From: a virus
Virus record (IMG/VR): IMGVR_UViG_3300031857_021790
Coordinates: 1-20,527 of that record
Strand: one strand, 5' to 3'
Length of the DNA: 20,527 nt
Positions 7,157 through 14,716 of the stretch are shown in pieces. The position numbers and the translations under genes were made by a program. The number at the start of each line of letters is the position of its first letter. The first letter of the stretch is position 1. The notes below the pieces were generated by a model. That model was not told the DNA's origin. It did not search any database and was given only the letters and a program-made list of their open reading frames with translations.

Positions 7157-7716
7157 TATCATTTACAAATATATCTATAGAAGATTTACAAAATATTAGC
7201 TTAGATGAATTAAGTATTTCAATTCCAGAAATACAATTTAGAAATTATTTCTTAGGTCAGCCAAGTAATGAACATTATACATTATTAGCATATTTTAGTA
7301 TGATGTATGATTCATGCACGATATTAGATATTGGAACATATAAAGGATGTTCATCATTAGCATTATCATATAATTCGTCTAATTCTATTTTTTCATTTGA
7401 TCTAAACGGATCATCTAGAAACTTATCTTCATATCCAGAAAATGTAACATATGTTGTTGATAATGTAATTAATGGAAAATATGATGACTTAATTAAGTCA
7501 TCTCCATTTATTTTATTAGATACTGATCACGATGGCTCATTTGAACATGAATTTCATTCTTATCTGCAAAAGCTTAAATGGACCGGAATTTTAATGTTAG
7601 ATGATATTAAGTTAAATAATGAAATGAAATCTTATTGGAATTCAATAACAGAAGAAAAATATGATATATCAGACCTAGGTCATTGGTCTGGTACTGGAAT
7701 CGTTAAATTTGGATAA
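7153..7716 (+). CDS. Class I SAM-dependent methyltransferase-like protein
   Basis: A 187-residue protein with the motif-I SAM loop ILDIGTYKGCSSLAL preceded by about 55 helical residues, then an acidic strand end (IFSFDLNG), a LLDTDHDGS segment, and GILMLDDIKL as strand 5. This pattern fits the Methyltransf_24-like group, whose members often O-methylate sugars or small molecules using a metal-binding aspartate pair (here DTDHD and LDDI). The acceptor is probably a sugar hydroxyl of the glycan made by the neighbouring transferases, from context only. The start overlaps the upstream stop (ATGA) and lacks a clear ribosome-binding site, pointing to translational coupling. Confidence 0.75.
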   Translation: MISFTNISIEDLQNISLDELSISIPEIQFRNYFLGQPSNEHYTLLAYFSMMYDSCTILDIGTYKGCSSLALSYNSSNSIFSFDLNGSSRNLSSYPENVTYVVDNVINGKYDDLIKSSPFILLDTDHDGSFEHEFHSYLQKLKWTGILMLDDIKLNNEMKSYWNSITEEKYDISDLGHWSGTGIVKFG

Positions 7717-7721
7717 ATAAA

Positions 7722-8297
7722 ATGAGTAAATATAATAAAGAGTCGTACATAACGGCTAGGCATAATCCTTTAGAATGGAAGAATCATGTTAATGTTAAAA
7801 CATTGGAAGATTTTTCTAAATTTATACAAGGAGATGTTTTAGATATTGGGTGCAATCATGGTGCAACTACATATTGGTTAAAGGATTTTAATATTCAAAG
7901 TATAACGGGCGTAGACTTAAATTCCGCTGCATTAGATGTTGCCAAGGATACATTATCTAATATTGGGATATCTAGCAATTTAGTTGTACAAAACTACGTA
8001 GAATCTAATATTGGTAAAGAATTTGATACCATTATATCATTTCACACCCTAGAACATATATTTCCAGAAGATGCTAATAGCTTTGTCAAAAATATATACG
8101 CAGACTTAAAAACAGATGGGTATTTTATAATAGGAATTCCATACGATCGAGCATATCCAGATCCTTGTCACGTAGCATTCTATACCGAACTAACATTATC
8201 AGAATTATTAGAATCAGTTGGTTTTAAAACTATTAAATGTTTTAAAGATGATAGATTTTATGAAAGAAATATTTTAACGGGACTTTTTAGAAAATGA
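7722..8297 (+). CDS. Class I SAM-dependent methyltransferase (Methyltransf_11/23-like)
   Basis: A 191-residue methyltransferase. Motif I is VLDIGCNHGATTYWL, followed by an acidic end of strand 2 (ITGVDLNSAALDVA), motif IV-like IISFHTLEHIFPEDA with the hallmark H-x-L-E-H, and post-motif YFIIGIPYDRAYPDPCHVAFYT. This last segment resembles sugar and quinone O-methyltransferases of polysaccharide loci. It probably methylates a sugar of the cassette's product. It begins 5 bases after the previous methyltransferase and ends in an ATGA overlap with the next glycosyltransferase. It is distinct from its neighbour: the LEH group and the Methyltransf_24-like group are separate families. Confidence 0.86.
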   Translation: MSKYNKESYITARHNPLEWKNHVNVKTLEDFSKFIQGDVLDIGCNHGATTYWLKDFNIQSITGVDLNSAALDVAKDTLSNIGISSNLVVQNYVESNIGKEFDTIISFHTLEHIFPEDANSFVKNIYADLKTDGYFIIGIPYDRAYPDPCHVAFYTELTLSELLESVGFKTIKCFKDDRFYERNILTGLFRK

Positions 8298-9037
8298 TAT
8301 CAATAGTAATTAATTATTGCAGTAACGACGAACGTTTTATTAGAGTTTGTTTAGATAATGCACTTAAAGTCAGTACTGATATAATTGTGCCTATTAGTGA
8401 TCATTTCTTTGATGGTACGCCGGAATCAATTGAAAAAATTAAATCTTTAGCTAAAGAATATCCGTTAGTAAATTTTCAAGTATATGAATGGACGCCGGAT
8501 AAGTTTCCTAGATATTGGCACAATATGTCTAGAATAATTGGACAATCACTTTGTAATAAAGACTCAGATTACATTTTATTTCTAGATTCAGACGAAATAA
8601 TCGATCCAGAGCTTTTTAATCAATTTTTAGCAAATGAAAATTTTACAAAATATCATAGTTACAAGTTTTTATGCTACTGGTATTTTAGAGAACCAATATA
8701 TCAAGCAACTGTACATGAAGCGACACCAGTTTTAGTTAGAAAAGAATTTATCAATATTGATCCATTTAATACCGGAGTAGAACGAGAACAAATGTTTGAG
8801 TATCTTAGTACTGATAAAAAAATAAATTGCGTTGAATGGAATGGTGTTCCAATGTTTCATCATTTTTCTTGGGTTCGTACAAAAGAACAAATGCTTAAAA
8901 AAGTAAAAAGTTGGGGACACGCATCAGATAAAAATTGGTCAAACTTAGTAGAAGAAGAATTTAGTAGACCATTTAATGGAACTGATTTTGTTCATGGATA
9001 TCAATATAATATTGTAGAAAATAAATTTGGATTTTAA
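8294..9037 (+). CDS. GT-A fold glycosyltransferase-like protein
   Basis: A 247-residue protein. The first strand ISIVINYCSNDERFIRVCLD and the DxD motif D98-S-D100 in YILFLDSDEIID place it with GT2-like GT-A enzymes. A later segment with PMFHHFSWVRTKEQMLKKV is a C-terminal signature often seen in small transferases of polysaccharide clusters (a histidine pair near the metal site). No membrane helices are seen. The start overlaps the upstream methyltransferase stop by 4 bases and the ribosome-binding site is weak. The next gene begins 2 bases after its stop codon. The sugar donor is not predictable. Confidence 0.78.
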   Translation: MISIVINYCSNDERFIRVCLDNALKVSTDIIVPISDHFFDGTPESIEKIKSLAKEYPLVNFQVYEWTPDKFPRYWHNMSRIIGQSLCNKDSDYILFLDSDEIIDPELFNQFLANENFTKYHSYKFLCYWYFREPIYQATVHEATPVLVRKEFINIDPFNTGVEREQMFEYLSTDKKINCVEWNGVPMFHHFSWVRTKEQMLKKVKSWGHASDKNWSNLVEEEFSRPFNGTDFVHGYQYNIVENKFGF

Positions 9038-9039
9038 AT

Positions 9040-9675
9040 ATGGCAAATGGAGTATATAAAATAACACAAGAATTTGAAAAAGCATTATCTGACTATACAG
9101 GAGCTCCTTATGTAGTTACCGTTGATAATCAATCTAATGCATTATTCTTAGCATTAATGTATGAAAAGGTAACAGGACAAGAAATATCAATACCTGCACG
9201 TACATATCCGTCAGTGCCATGTGAAATAATTCATGCAGGCGCAAAGGTAAAATTCAAACCAGTAAAGGGAAAGACAATTAAAGGTGCATATCAGTTAGAA
9301 CCTACTAATGTGTGGGATTCTGCATTGCGATTTACCGCAGATATGTATATGCCAGGTACTCACATGTGCGTATCATTTACTGGCCCATATAAACATTTTA
9401 AATTATCAAAAGGCGGAGCAATTTTAACTGACAATCATGATGCATATCTTTGGTTTAAACGAGCTAGGTATAGCGGACGTAGAGAATGTTCGTATCATGA
9501 TGATCATTTCGATATGTTAGGATGGAATTTTTATATGATGCCAGAGTTAGCAGCCCGCGGAATGCTATTAATGAGTCAATTTTATCATGGCGAAACGCCT
9601 AAACAAAATGATGACTTAGAAATGCCATATCCAGATTTATCAAAATTTGAAATTTATACAAACGCAAATAGATAA
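9040..9675 (+). CDS. DegT/DnrJ/EryC1-type PLP sugar aminotransferase, short form
   Basis: A 211-residue protein matching the large-domain half of the DegT family (usual length about 370). Seen in order: an N-terminal helix, VVTVDNQSNALFLAL (cofactor-phosphate binding region), SIPARTYPSVPCEIIHAGAKVKF (family P-x-x-T-x-x-x-x-x-x-I-x-x-x-G-A), VWDSALRF with D93 for the pyridine nitrogen, and SFTGPYKHFKLSKGGAILTD with K118 as likely Schiff-base lysine, corresponding to the family's S-F-x-x-x-K region before GGA. The C-terminal small domain is absent. It could still transaminate a nucleotide-keto-sugar as a dimer, or be a reduced, non-catalytic relative. No frameshift relic follows, because the next gene starts at its stop. 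Confidence 0.75.
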   Translation: MANGVYKITQEFEKALSDYTGAPYVVTVDNQSNALFLALMYEKVTGQEISIPARTYPSVPCEIIHAGAKVKFKPVKGKTIKGAYQLEPTNVWDSALRFTADMYMPGTHMCVSFTGPYKHFKLSKGGAILTDNHDAYLWFKRARYSGRRECSYHDDHFDMLGWNFYMMPELAARGMLLMSQFYHGETPKQNDDLEMPYPDLSKFEIYTNANR

Positions 9676-10376
9676 TGAAACTAGCTATAATGCAACCTTA
9701 TTTTATGCCGTATATCGGATACTTTCAATTGATGAATTCGGTTGATGAATTCATTATCTATGATAATATTCAATATACTAAAAAAGGGTGGATTAATCGA
9801 AATAGAATTTTAGTAAATGGAACTCCGCAACTTATTACGTTACCATTAAAAAAAGATTCTGATTATCTAGATGTGATACGGCGATCTTTATCAGAATCAT
9901 GGGATAAAGAAAAAAATAAAATTTTAAATACATTAAAATCATTTTATAAAAAAGCACCGCAATTTGAACAAACGTTTTGTTTAATAGAACAATGTTTAAA
10001 CATGTCAAATACAAATTTATTTGACTTTATTTATCAAACTATATTATTGATAAATGATTTTTTAGACATTAAAACTAAAATAACGATATCTTCTACAATT
10101 GCAATAGATCATACATTAAAATCTCAAGATAAAGTTTTAAGTTTATGTCAAGCTAAAAATGCTAATACATATATAAATTCAATCGGCGGAACGGAATTGT
10201 ATGATAAAAATATTTTTAAACAACATGGTATTGAACTTAATTTTATAAAATCTAATTCTATAGAATATAAACAGTTCAATAATGAATTTGTGCCATGGTT
10301 ATCAATTATTGACGTGTTAATGTTCAATACTCCAGAACAGATTCGAGAATACTTAAATGAATATACTTTAATATGA
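9675..10376 (+). CDS. WbqC-like family protein
   Basis: A 233-residue protein with the clear WbqC family opening, KLAIMQPYFMPYIGYFQL, then VDEFIIYDNIQYTKKGWINRN (the strongly conserved Y-D-x-x-Q-Y-x-K-x-x-W-x-N-R segment) and a SIGGTELYD segment near the C-terminus. WbqC-like proteins occur in O-antigen and capsule loci next to DegT aminotransferases. They are thought to act in sugar modification, possibly acyl transfer to an amino sugar, but the reaction is not firmly established to my knowledge. Here it directly follows the DegT-like gene (one-base overlap), the classic arrangement, so the two probably act on the same sugar. It ends with an ATGA overlap. Confidence 0.88.
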   Translation: MKLAIMQPYFMPYIGYFQLMNSVDEFIIYDNIQYTKKGWINRNRILVNGTPQLITLPLKKDSDYLDVIRRSLSESWDKEKNKILNTLKSFYKKAPQFEQTFCLIEQCLNMSNTNLFDFIYQTILLINDFLDIKTKITISSTIAIDHTLKSQDKVLSLCQAKNANTYINSIGGTELYDKNIFKQHGIELNFIKSNSIEYKQFNNEFVPWLSIIDVLMFNTPEQIREYLNEYTLI

Positions 10377-11332
10377 AATGGAAAAAATTAGGTCAAATAT
10401 TTGACCCAACAACATGGAATGATGGAATTGATAGACCATGGATGCAAACTCATTCGCAATGCACGCATGCTCTAGTTTTAGACGATGTAGTTAGAATATA
10501 TTTTTCATGTAGACCTGAAAATGACGATAACGGGTTTGCAAAATCATATACAACATACTTAGACTTAGATAAGAATGATTTAACAAAAATAATTAAAGTT
10601 TCAGATAAACCAATTATACCATTAGGCGAACTAGGAACTTTTGATGAATTTGCAGTTTATCCGTCTTGCAATATTAAACACAACGATACAGTGTTATTTT
10701 ATTATGCAGGTTGGACTCGTTGTCAATCTGTACCATTTAATACATCAATTGGTATCGCTGTAAGTTATGATAACGGAGATACATTTAATCGAATTGGACC
10801 AGGGCCTATACTTTCAGCTGATTTATTAGAACCATTTGTATTGAGCGGACCTAAAGTTAGAAAATTCAATGATATGTGGTACATGTTTTATTTAGCTGGG
10901 ACTAAATGGATAATGCATAATGGAAAACAAGAAATAATATATAAAAATAGAATGGCAATATCTTCAGATGGAATAAAATGGTCTAGAATGAATATGAATA
11001 TAATTCCTGATAAGTTAAATGAAAATGAGTGCCAAGCTGGCCCTGATGTGTTTTATAAAGATGGCCTATATCATATGTACTTTGTGTATAGAGAAGGTTT
11101 AGATTTTAGAAACACCCCAAACCGCGGATACAAAATTGGTTATGCAACATCTATAGATTTAATCACTTGGTTACGAAAAGATGAAGATGCTGGAATTGAA
11201 TATTCAGAATTCGGATGGGATAGCACCATGCAGCATTACCCACATGTATTTCAAATTGATGAAAAATTTTATATGACATATAACGGAAACGATTTTGGCA
11301 AATACGGTTTCGGACTAGCAGAATTAGAATAA
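10373..11332 (+). CDS. Five-bladed beta-propeller glycosidase-like protein
   Basis: A 319-residue protein built of repeated blade-like units with aromatic and acidic turns: THALVLDDVVRIYFSCR, VYPSCNIKHNDTVLFYYAGW, SGPKVRKFNDMWYMFYLAG, AGPDVFYKDGLYHMYFVYRE and HYPHVFQIDEKFYMTYNGN. Each has the pattern P-x-V-x-x-x-(D/N)-x-x-Y-x-x-Y typical of GH43/32/68/130-type five-bladed propellers. Acidic residues in blade turns (DEFAVYPS, GPDV) could be catalytic, but I cannot identify a complete catalytic set. In O-antigen loci such proteins often accompany WbqC, as here. No signal peptide is seen, so it is cytoplasmic and more likely to trim or modify a precursor, or to act as a phosphorylase or transferase, than to digest external polysaccharide. 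Confidence 0.76.
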   Translation: MKWKKLGQIFDPTTWNDGIDRPWMQTHSQCTHALVLDDVVRIYFSCRPENDDNGFAKSYTTYLDLDKNDLTKIIKVSDKPIIPLGELGTFDEFAVYPSCNIKHNDTVLFYYAGWTRCQSVPFNTSIGIAVSYDNGDTFNRIGPGPILSADLLEPFVLSGPKVRKFNDMWYMFYLAGTKWIMHNGKQEIIYKNRMAISSDGIKWSRMNMNIIPDKLNENECQAGPDVFYKDGLYHMYFVYREGLDFRNTPNRGYKIGYATSIDLITWLRKDEDAGIEYSEFGWDSTMQHYPHVFQIDEKFYMTYNGNDFGKYGFGLAELE

Positions 11333-12486
11333 TGAAAATAACATTAAACACTCTTCAACAACATTTAAATAAATGTTCATCAACATTTGTTCCTGCATTA
11401 GATAGTTATGTTGATATAAAAGAATATTCAAAAAAAATATATGATAACGCTATAATATTTGACAAATTTGATAATAATATCCTTATAGGACTAGTTGCAG
11501 CATATAATAATAATGAAAAGAAGTTTGGATGGATTACTAATGTAAGCGTTGACCCGGATTATTCTAAAAGAGGTATTGCTAGTGAATTATTAAATAGATG
11601 TTATGACTATTTTAAACAATTAAATTATAATACTATTTTTTTAGAAGTATTTTCTGATAATATAAAAGCAATAAACTTATATAGAAAAAATGGATTTATA
11701 TTACACGAACTAAAAGGAAACAAAATGATAATGAAACAACAATTGATACGAAATTACGATGCTGAACTAAATGATACAGATGATCATAAATATGCTTATG
11801 GTTTTGATTTTGATGTAATGCATCCATATTATTTAACAGCATCATTGCCATATATCGATGTTAATGGATCTTGTTTAGAATTAGGTAGTTCTAAAGGACA
11901 TTTTACTAAACGATTGCTAGAACACTTTTCACATATTACATGTGTCGAAGCGTCGACTTTAGCTATTAAAGAAGCAAAAGAACGATTAAATGAACCAGAT
12001 TCTATAAATTTTGTACATGGATTATTTGAAGATGTTACATTAAATTCACATAAAACTATTTTTCTTACCCATGTATTAGAACATATAGAAAATCCAGTTG
12101 AACTATTGAAAAAAATTAATAATGAGTGGTTAGATGCAGATGGTACATTGATATTAATATGTCCGAATGCTAACGCACCTAGTCGTCAAATTGCAGTAAA
12201 AATGGGTTTGATATCACATAACACCGCTATAACCCCAGCAGAAGCAGCACATGGACATCATATTACATATACATTGGATACATTAGAACGAGATGCAACG
12301 TACGCAGGACTAAATGTAGTTTGTAGAACGGGTATATTTTTTAAAGCACTAGCTAATTTTCAATGGGATGAAATATTAAAAACAAACATCGTATCTAAAG
12401 AATACCTAGATGGGTGTTATGCTTTAGGACAACAATATCCGGATTTATGTTCTAGCATTATGATTGTTTGTAAAAAAGGTAACTAA
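11332..12486 (+). CDS. Fusion: GNAT N-acetyltransferase and SAM methyltransferase
   Basis: A 384-residue two-domain protein. Residues 1-138 form a GNAT acetyltransferase: GWITNVSVDPDYSKRGIASELL holds the acetyl-CoA pyrophosphate loop (R80-G81-I82-A83), and SDNIKAINLYRKNGF is motif B. Residues about 140-384 form a class I methyltransferase: SCLELGSSKGHFTKRLLEHF is motif I (182-189) and THVLEHIENPVELL has the H-x-L-E-H hallmark (247-251). The protein probably acetylates and methylates a sugar, perhaps the amino sugar made by the DegT-like enzyme. An in-frame ATG with a good Shine-Dalgarno sequence lies exactly at the domain junction (11725), so the methyltransferase may also be made alone. The start overlaps the propeller gene's TAA by one base. 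Confidence 0.88.
   Translation: MKITLNTLQQHLNKCSSTFVPALDSYVDIKEYSKKIYDNAIIFDKFDNNILIGLVAAYNNNEKKFGWITNVSVDPDYSKRGIASELLNRCYDYFKQLNYNTIFLEVFSDNIKAINLYRKNGFILHELKGNKMIMKQQLIRNYDAELNDTDDHKYAYGFDFDVMHPYYLTASLPYIDVNGSCLELGSSKGHFTKRLLEHFSHITCVEASTLAIKEAKERLNEPDSINFVHGLFEDVTLNSHKTIFLTHVLEHIENPVELLKKINNEWLDADGTLILICPNANAPSRQIAVKMGLISHNTAITPAEAAHGHHITYTLDTLERDATYAGLNVVCRTGIFFKALANFQWDEILKTNIVSKEYLDGCYALGQQYPDLCSSIMIVCKKGN
11713..11727 (+). promoter_or_regulatory. Internal ribosome-binding site and start at the fusion junction
   Basis: AAAGGA at 11713-11718 is followed, after 6 bases, by an in-frame ATG at 11725 (residue M132), with a second ATG at 11731 (M134). This is one of the better Shine-Dalgarno/start pairs in the cassette and falls where the GNAT domain ends. 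Initiation here would give a free methyltransferase of about 253 residues. Confidence 0.5.
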
Positions 12487-13178
12487 TGAAAATACATATA
12501 TATTATCGACACGCGTCAACGAATTCCGTTTTATCTTCTAGGCCCGAATGGTTTAGTTATGAATCATGTTTTCAAAATTTATTGAACACTATTAATGGAT
12601 ATGAAAATGTTCAATTAACATTAGCATTAGATGGTGATATAACATCTGACTTTACGCAAAATTATCAACAGCACTTTTCTCTATTCCAAACAAATTATAA
12701 ATCTAGTTTGCAATCATATCGTGCATTATTAGAATTTATCAAAGAACAATCAATTGAATCTTCTGATTTAATATACTTTTTAGAAAATGACTACATGCAT
12801 GTCCATGGATGGATAGATAAAGTTATTGAACTATTTAATACATACAATGGTTTAGATTATGTTTCTTTGTATGATCATAATGATAAGTATTTTTTACCTA
12901 TGTATGATACTTTAGTTTCTAAAATTTTCACAACAAATACACATCATTGGAGAACTACCCCATCAACTTGCGGTAGTTTCATCATTACGAAACAATTGTT
13001 TGACGATGATTACGATATTTGGTCTAATGCGGTTGGAGATCATGAAACGTTTTTATATCTTAATAGAGAAAGAGGACGTTTTGTATATTCACCGATACCT
13101 GGATTATCTACGCATTGTATGAATGATTTATTAAGTCCTACAATTAATTGGAAACAATATGTTAATAGCATCCCTTAA
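12486..13178 (+). CDS. GT-A-like glycosyltransferase, atypical metal motif
   Basis: A 230-residue protein that looks like a divergent GT-A transferase. The first strand is KIHIYYRHAS, followed later by VQLTLALDGD, a YRALLEFIKEQ helix, and SDLIYFLENDYMHVHGWID, where the position of the DxD is occupied by E-N-D. A C-terminal GSFIITKQLFDDDYDIWSN and GDHETFLYLN correspond to the acceptor-site part, with an acidic-aromatic cluster. No membrane helices. The family cannot be fixed; it resembles small transferases of LPS and capsule clusters. The start overlaps the previous stop (TAATGA-type, one base) and the 3' end overlaps the next gene by 20 bases. Confidence 0.65.
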   Translation: MKIHIYYRHASTNSVLSSRPEWFSYESCFQNLLNTINGYENVQLTLALDGDITSDFTQNYQQHFSLFQTNYKSSLQSYRALLEFIKEQSIESSDLIYFLENDYMHVHGWIDKVIELFNTYNGLDYVSLYDHNDKYFLPMYDTLVSKIFTTNTHHWRTTPSTCGSFIITKQLFDDDYDIWSNAVGDHETFLYLNRERGRFVYSPIPGLSTHCMNDLLSPTINWKQYVNSIP

Positions 13179-13884
13179 TTATAACCAACCAGACTTAACT
13201 GATAACTTAGTTAAACAACTAGCTAGAGGAAACGATTTATCAAAACATGAATTGATGATAATAGATAATGGTTCTTCGACAGCTATTGCAAAGTCAACAA
13301 CACATCGATTACATGAAAATTTGTATTTCGGTGGAGGATTGAATGTAGTAATGGAATATTTTCTTGCTAGCAATCATGATTATTTCGTTTTGTTTAATAA
13401 CGATTTAATTTTTCACGGGCCACGTCTGCTTGAAAATATGATACACGAAACGAAAGAAAATGATTTAGCTTTGTATTCTCCTGCAATTACAAATACAGGT
13501 GCCGATCAATGTTTTTGGAAACAAATGTGGAATTGGGGTACCGGTACCGTCAGACAGGTTCCGTTTATTGATTTTATGTGTCCAGTAATGCGCAGAGATT
13601 TGGCTGAATATATTATTAAATTTCCTGATGAATTATTTTTAGGTTGGGGTCCGGATTTTTATTCCGGGATTAAAGCTAAACAAGGAAATTTTAAAGTTGG
13701 AGTTAGTGATAACATTACATTATCGCATCTAGTAAGCCAAACATTTAAAACGGGGGCTATAGAAATAAAAGAATCAGATTTTTGTGCTCAGGCAGATGGG
13801 AATATGCATAATTTTTTCTTAAATTCTGAGTATAAAGATGAATTTATTGAATTTAGACAACAAGGATCAACATACAATGCTTAG
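13159..13884 (+). CDS. GT-A fold glycosyltransferase, GT2-like
   Basis: A 241-residue transferase with a clear GT2 opening, MLIASLNYNQPDLTDNLV, a nucleotide-binding DNGSS (36-40) and a glycine-rich YFGGGLN turn. The metal site reads N80-N-D82 in YFVLFNNDLIFHGP, a frequent variant in GT2 rhamnosyl- and related transferases. SPAITNTGA and a PVMRRDLAEYI segment follow, then FLGWGPDFYSGIKAKQG, matching the family's (E/G)-D-x-D-x-x-x-R region near the catalytic base. The start lies within the previous gene (20-base overlap) behind GGAAAC, a plausible ribosome-binding site. The 3' end overlaps the next gene by 8 bases if the start I prefer there is right. Confidence 0.82.
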   Translation: MLIASLNYNQPDLTDNLVKQLARGNDLSKHELMIIDNGSSTAIAKSTTHRLHENLYFGGGLNVVMEYFLASNHDYFVLFNNDLIFHGPRLLENMIHETKENDLALYSPAITNTGADQCFWKQMWNWGTGTVRQVPFIDFMCPVMRRDLAEYIIKFPDELFLGWGPDFYSGIKAKQGNFKVGVSDNITLSHLVSQTFKTGAIEIKESDFCAQADGNMHNFFLNSEYKDEFIEFRQQGSTYNA

Positions 13885-14716
13885 TTTTTGCATATCAACA
13901 TATAATAACTTAGAATATCTTAAAATAGCAGTTAAATCAGTACGAACTAATAGTTATTTTAAAGATGCGCCATTTATAATTCATGCAGAAAATTGTACGG
14001 ATGGAACAAATGAATGGCTTCGAGAAGCAAAAAAACTTCATAATATTGATTATGTAATCGATATCAATGATAATCCAAAAGGAATCGGCGGCGGAATGAA
14101 TTTTTGTGCTGATCTAGTAAAAACTCAGTATATTATGTTCCTACATTCTGATTTTTACGTAACTAAAGATTGGGACTTAGAATTACTAAAAATATTTGAT
14201 AAATATCCTAACGAAAAGCTATGGGTTAATTCTTGGAGAGTAGAACCAGCAATGTTCCCGGGTTCACAAACAACGCCTGGTAATATCGTAGTTGAAAAGG
14301 ATTTATTTGGAGAATACTATCATAATTTTGATTCTGAATTTTTTGATGCGTGGGCAAAAGATTTTTCTGAAATGAATAATGATATTGAGATACCTCGCGG
14401 TTTAGGAGTTAGTTGTTTAATACGAAAAACAGATTGGGATGATATAGGAGGAAATGACCCATTATTTGCTCCAACTAGTTGGGATGATCATGATTTATTT
14501 TTGAGAATGTACCAAGCAGGATTCAAATTCATAACAACGTCTAATAGTTTAATATATCACTTTGGAGCACGTGGCAGTCATAGATTAGAAGAAAACAATA
14601 ATCAATCATCTGAACGACAACGCGCGGCAGAACAGCGTAACGCTTTAAAATTTTATGAGAAATGGGGCGGTTTGCCAAAATTTGATGAATACGGACAAAT
14701 AATAGGATTACAATGA
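13877..14716 (+). CDS. GT-A fold glycosyltransferase, GT2-like
   Basis: A 279-residue GT2 enzyme. I start it at 13877 (MLSFCISTYNNLEYL), because this is the canonical GT2 first strand and AAGGA lies 10 bases upstream. A longer frame from 13838 would add 13 residues with no family match. Motifs: HAENCTDGT (nucleotide-binding turn), GIGGGMNF, H-S-D in YIMFLHSDFYV replacing DxD, and TSWDDHDLFLRMYQAGFKF, the usual ED-x-(D/E)-x-x-x-R region with W-D-D-H-D. C-terminal YHFGARGSH and EKWGG are typical of small GT2 proteins. It ends with an ATGA overlap with another glycosyltransferase, part of a run of four. Confidence 0.85.
   Translation: MLSFCISTYNNLEYLKIAVKSVRTNSYFKDAPFIIHAENCTDGTNEWLREAKKLHNIDYVIDINDNPKGIGGGMNFCADLVKTQYIMFLHSDFYVTKDWDLELLKIFDKYPNEKLWVNSWRVEPAMFPGSQTTPGNIVVEKDLFGEYYHNFDSEFFDAWAKDFSEMNNDIEIPRGLGVSCLIRKTDWDDIGGNDPLFAPTSWDDHDLFLRMYQAGFKFITTSNSLIYHFGARGSHRLEENNNQSSERQRAAEQRNALKFYEKWGGLPKFDEYGQIIGLQ

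Noticed and set aside
9600-9675. Possible frameshift truncating the DegT-like gene
   Set aside because: The following sequence is fully occupied by the intact WbqC-like gene, leaving no room for a displaced C-terminal domain.
13537-13548. 12-bp palindrome GGTACCGGTACC
   Set aside because: It lies inside the glycosyltransferase gene and encodes part of a W-G-T-G-T run; two adjoining six-base palindromes in coding sequence need no regulatory explanation.
13838-13876. Longer N-terminus for the glycosyltransferase starting at 13877
   Set aside because: The extra 13 residues fall before the canonical GT2 first strand, and the better ribosome-binding site (AAGGA) serves the internal ATG.
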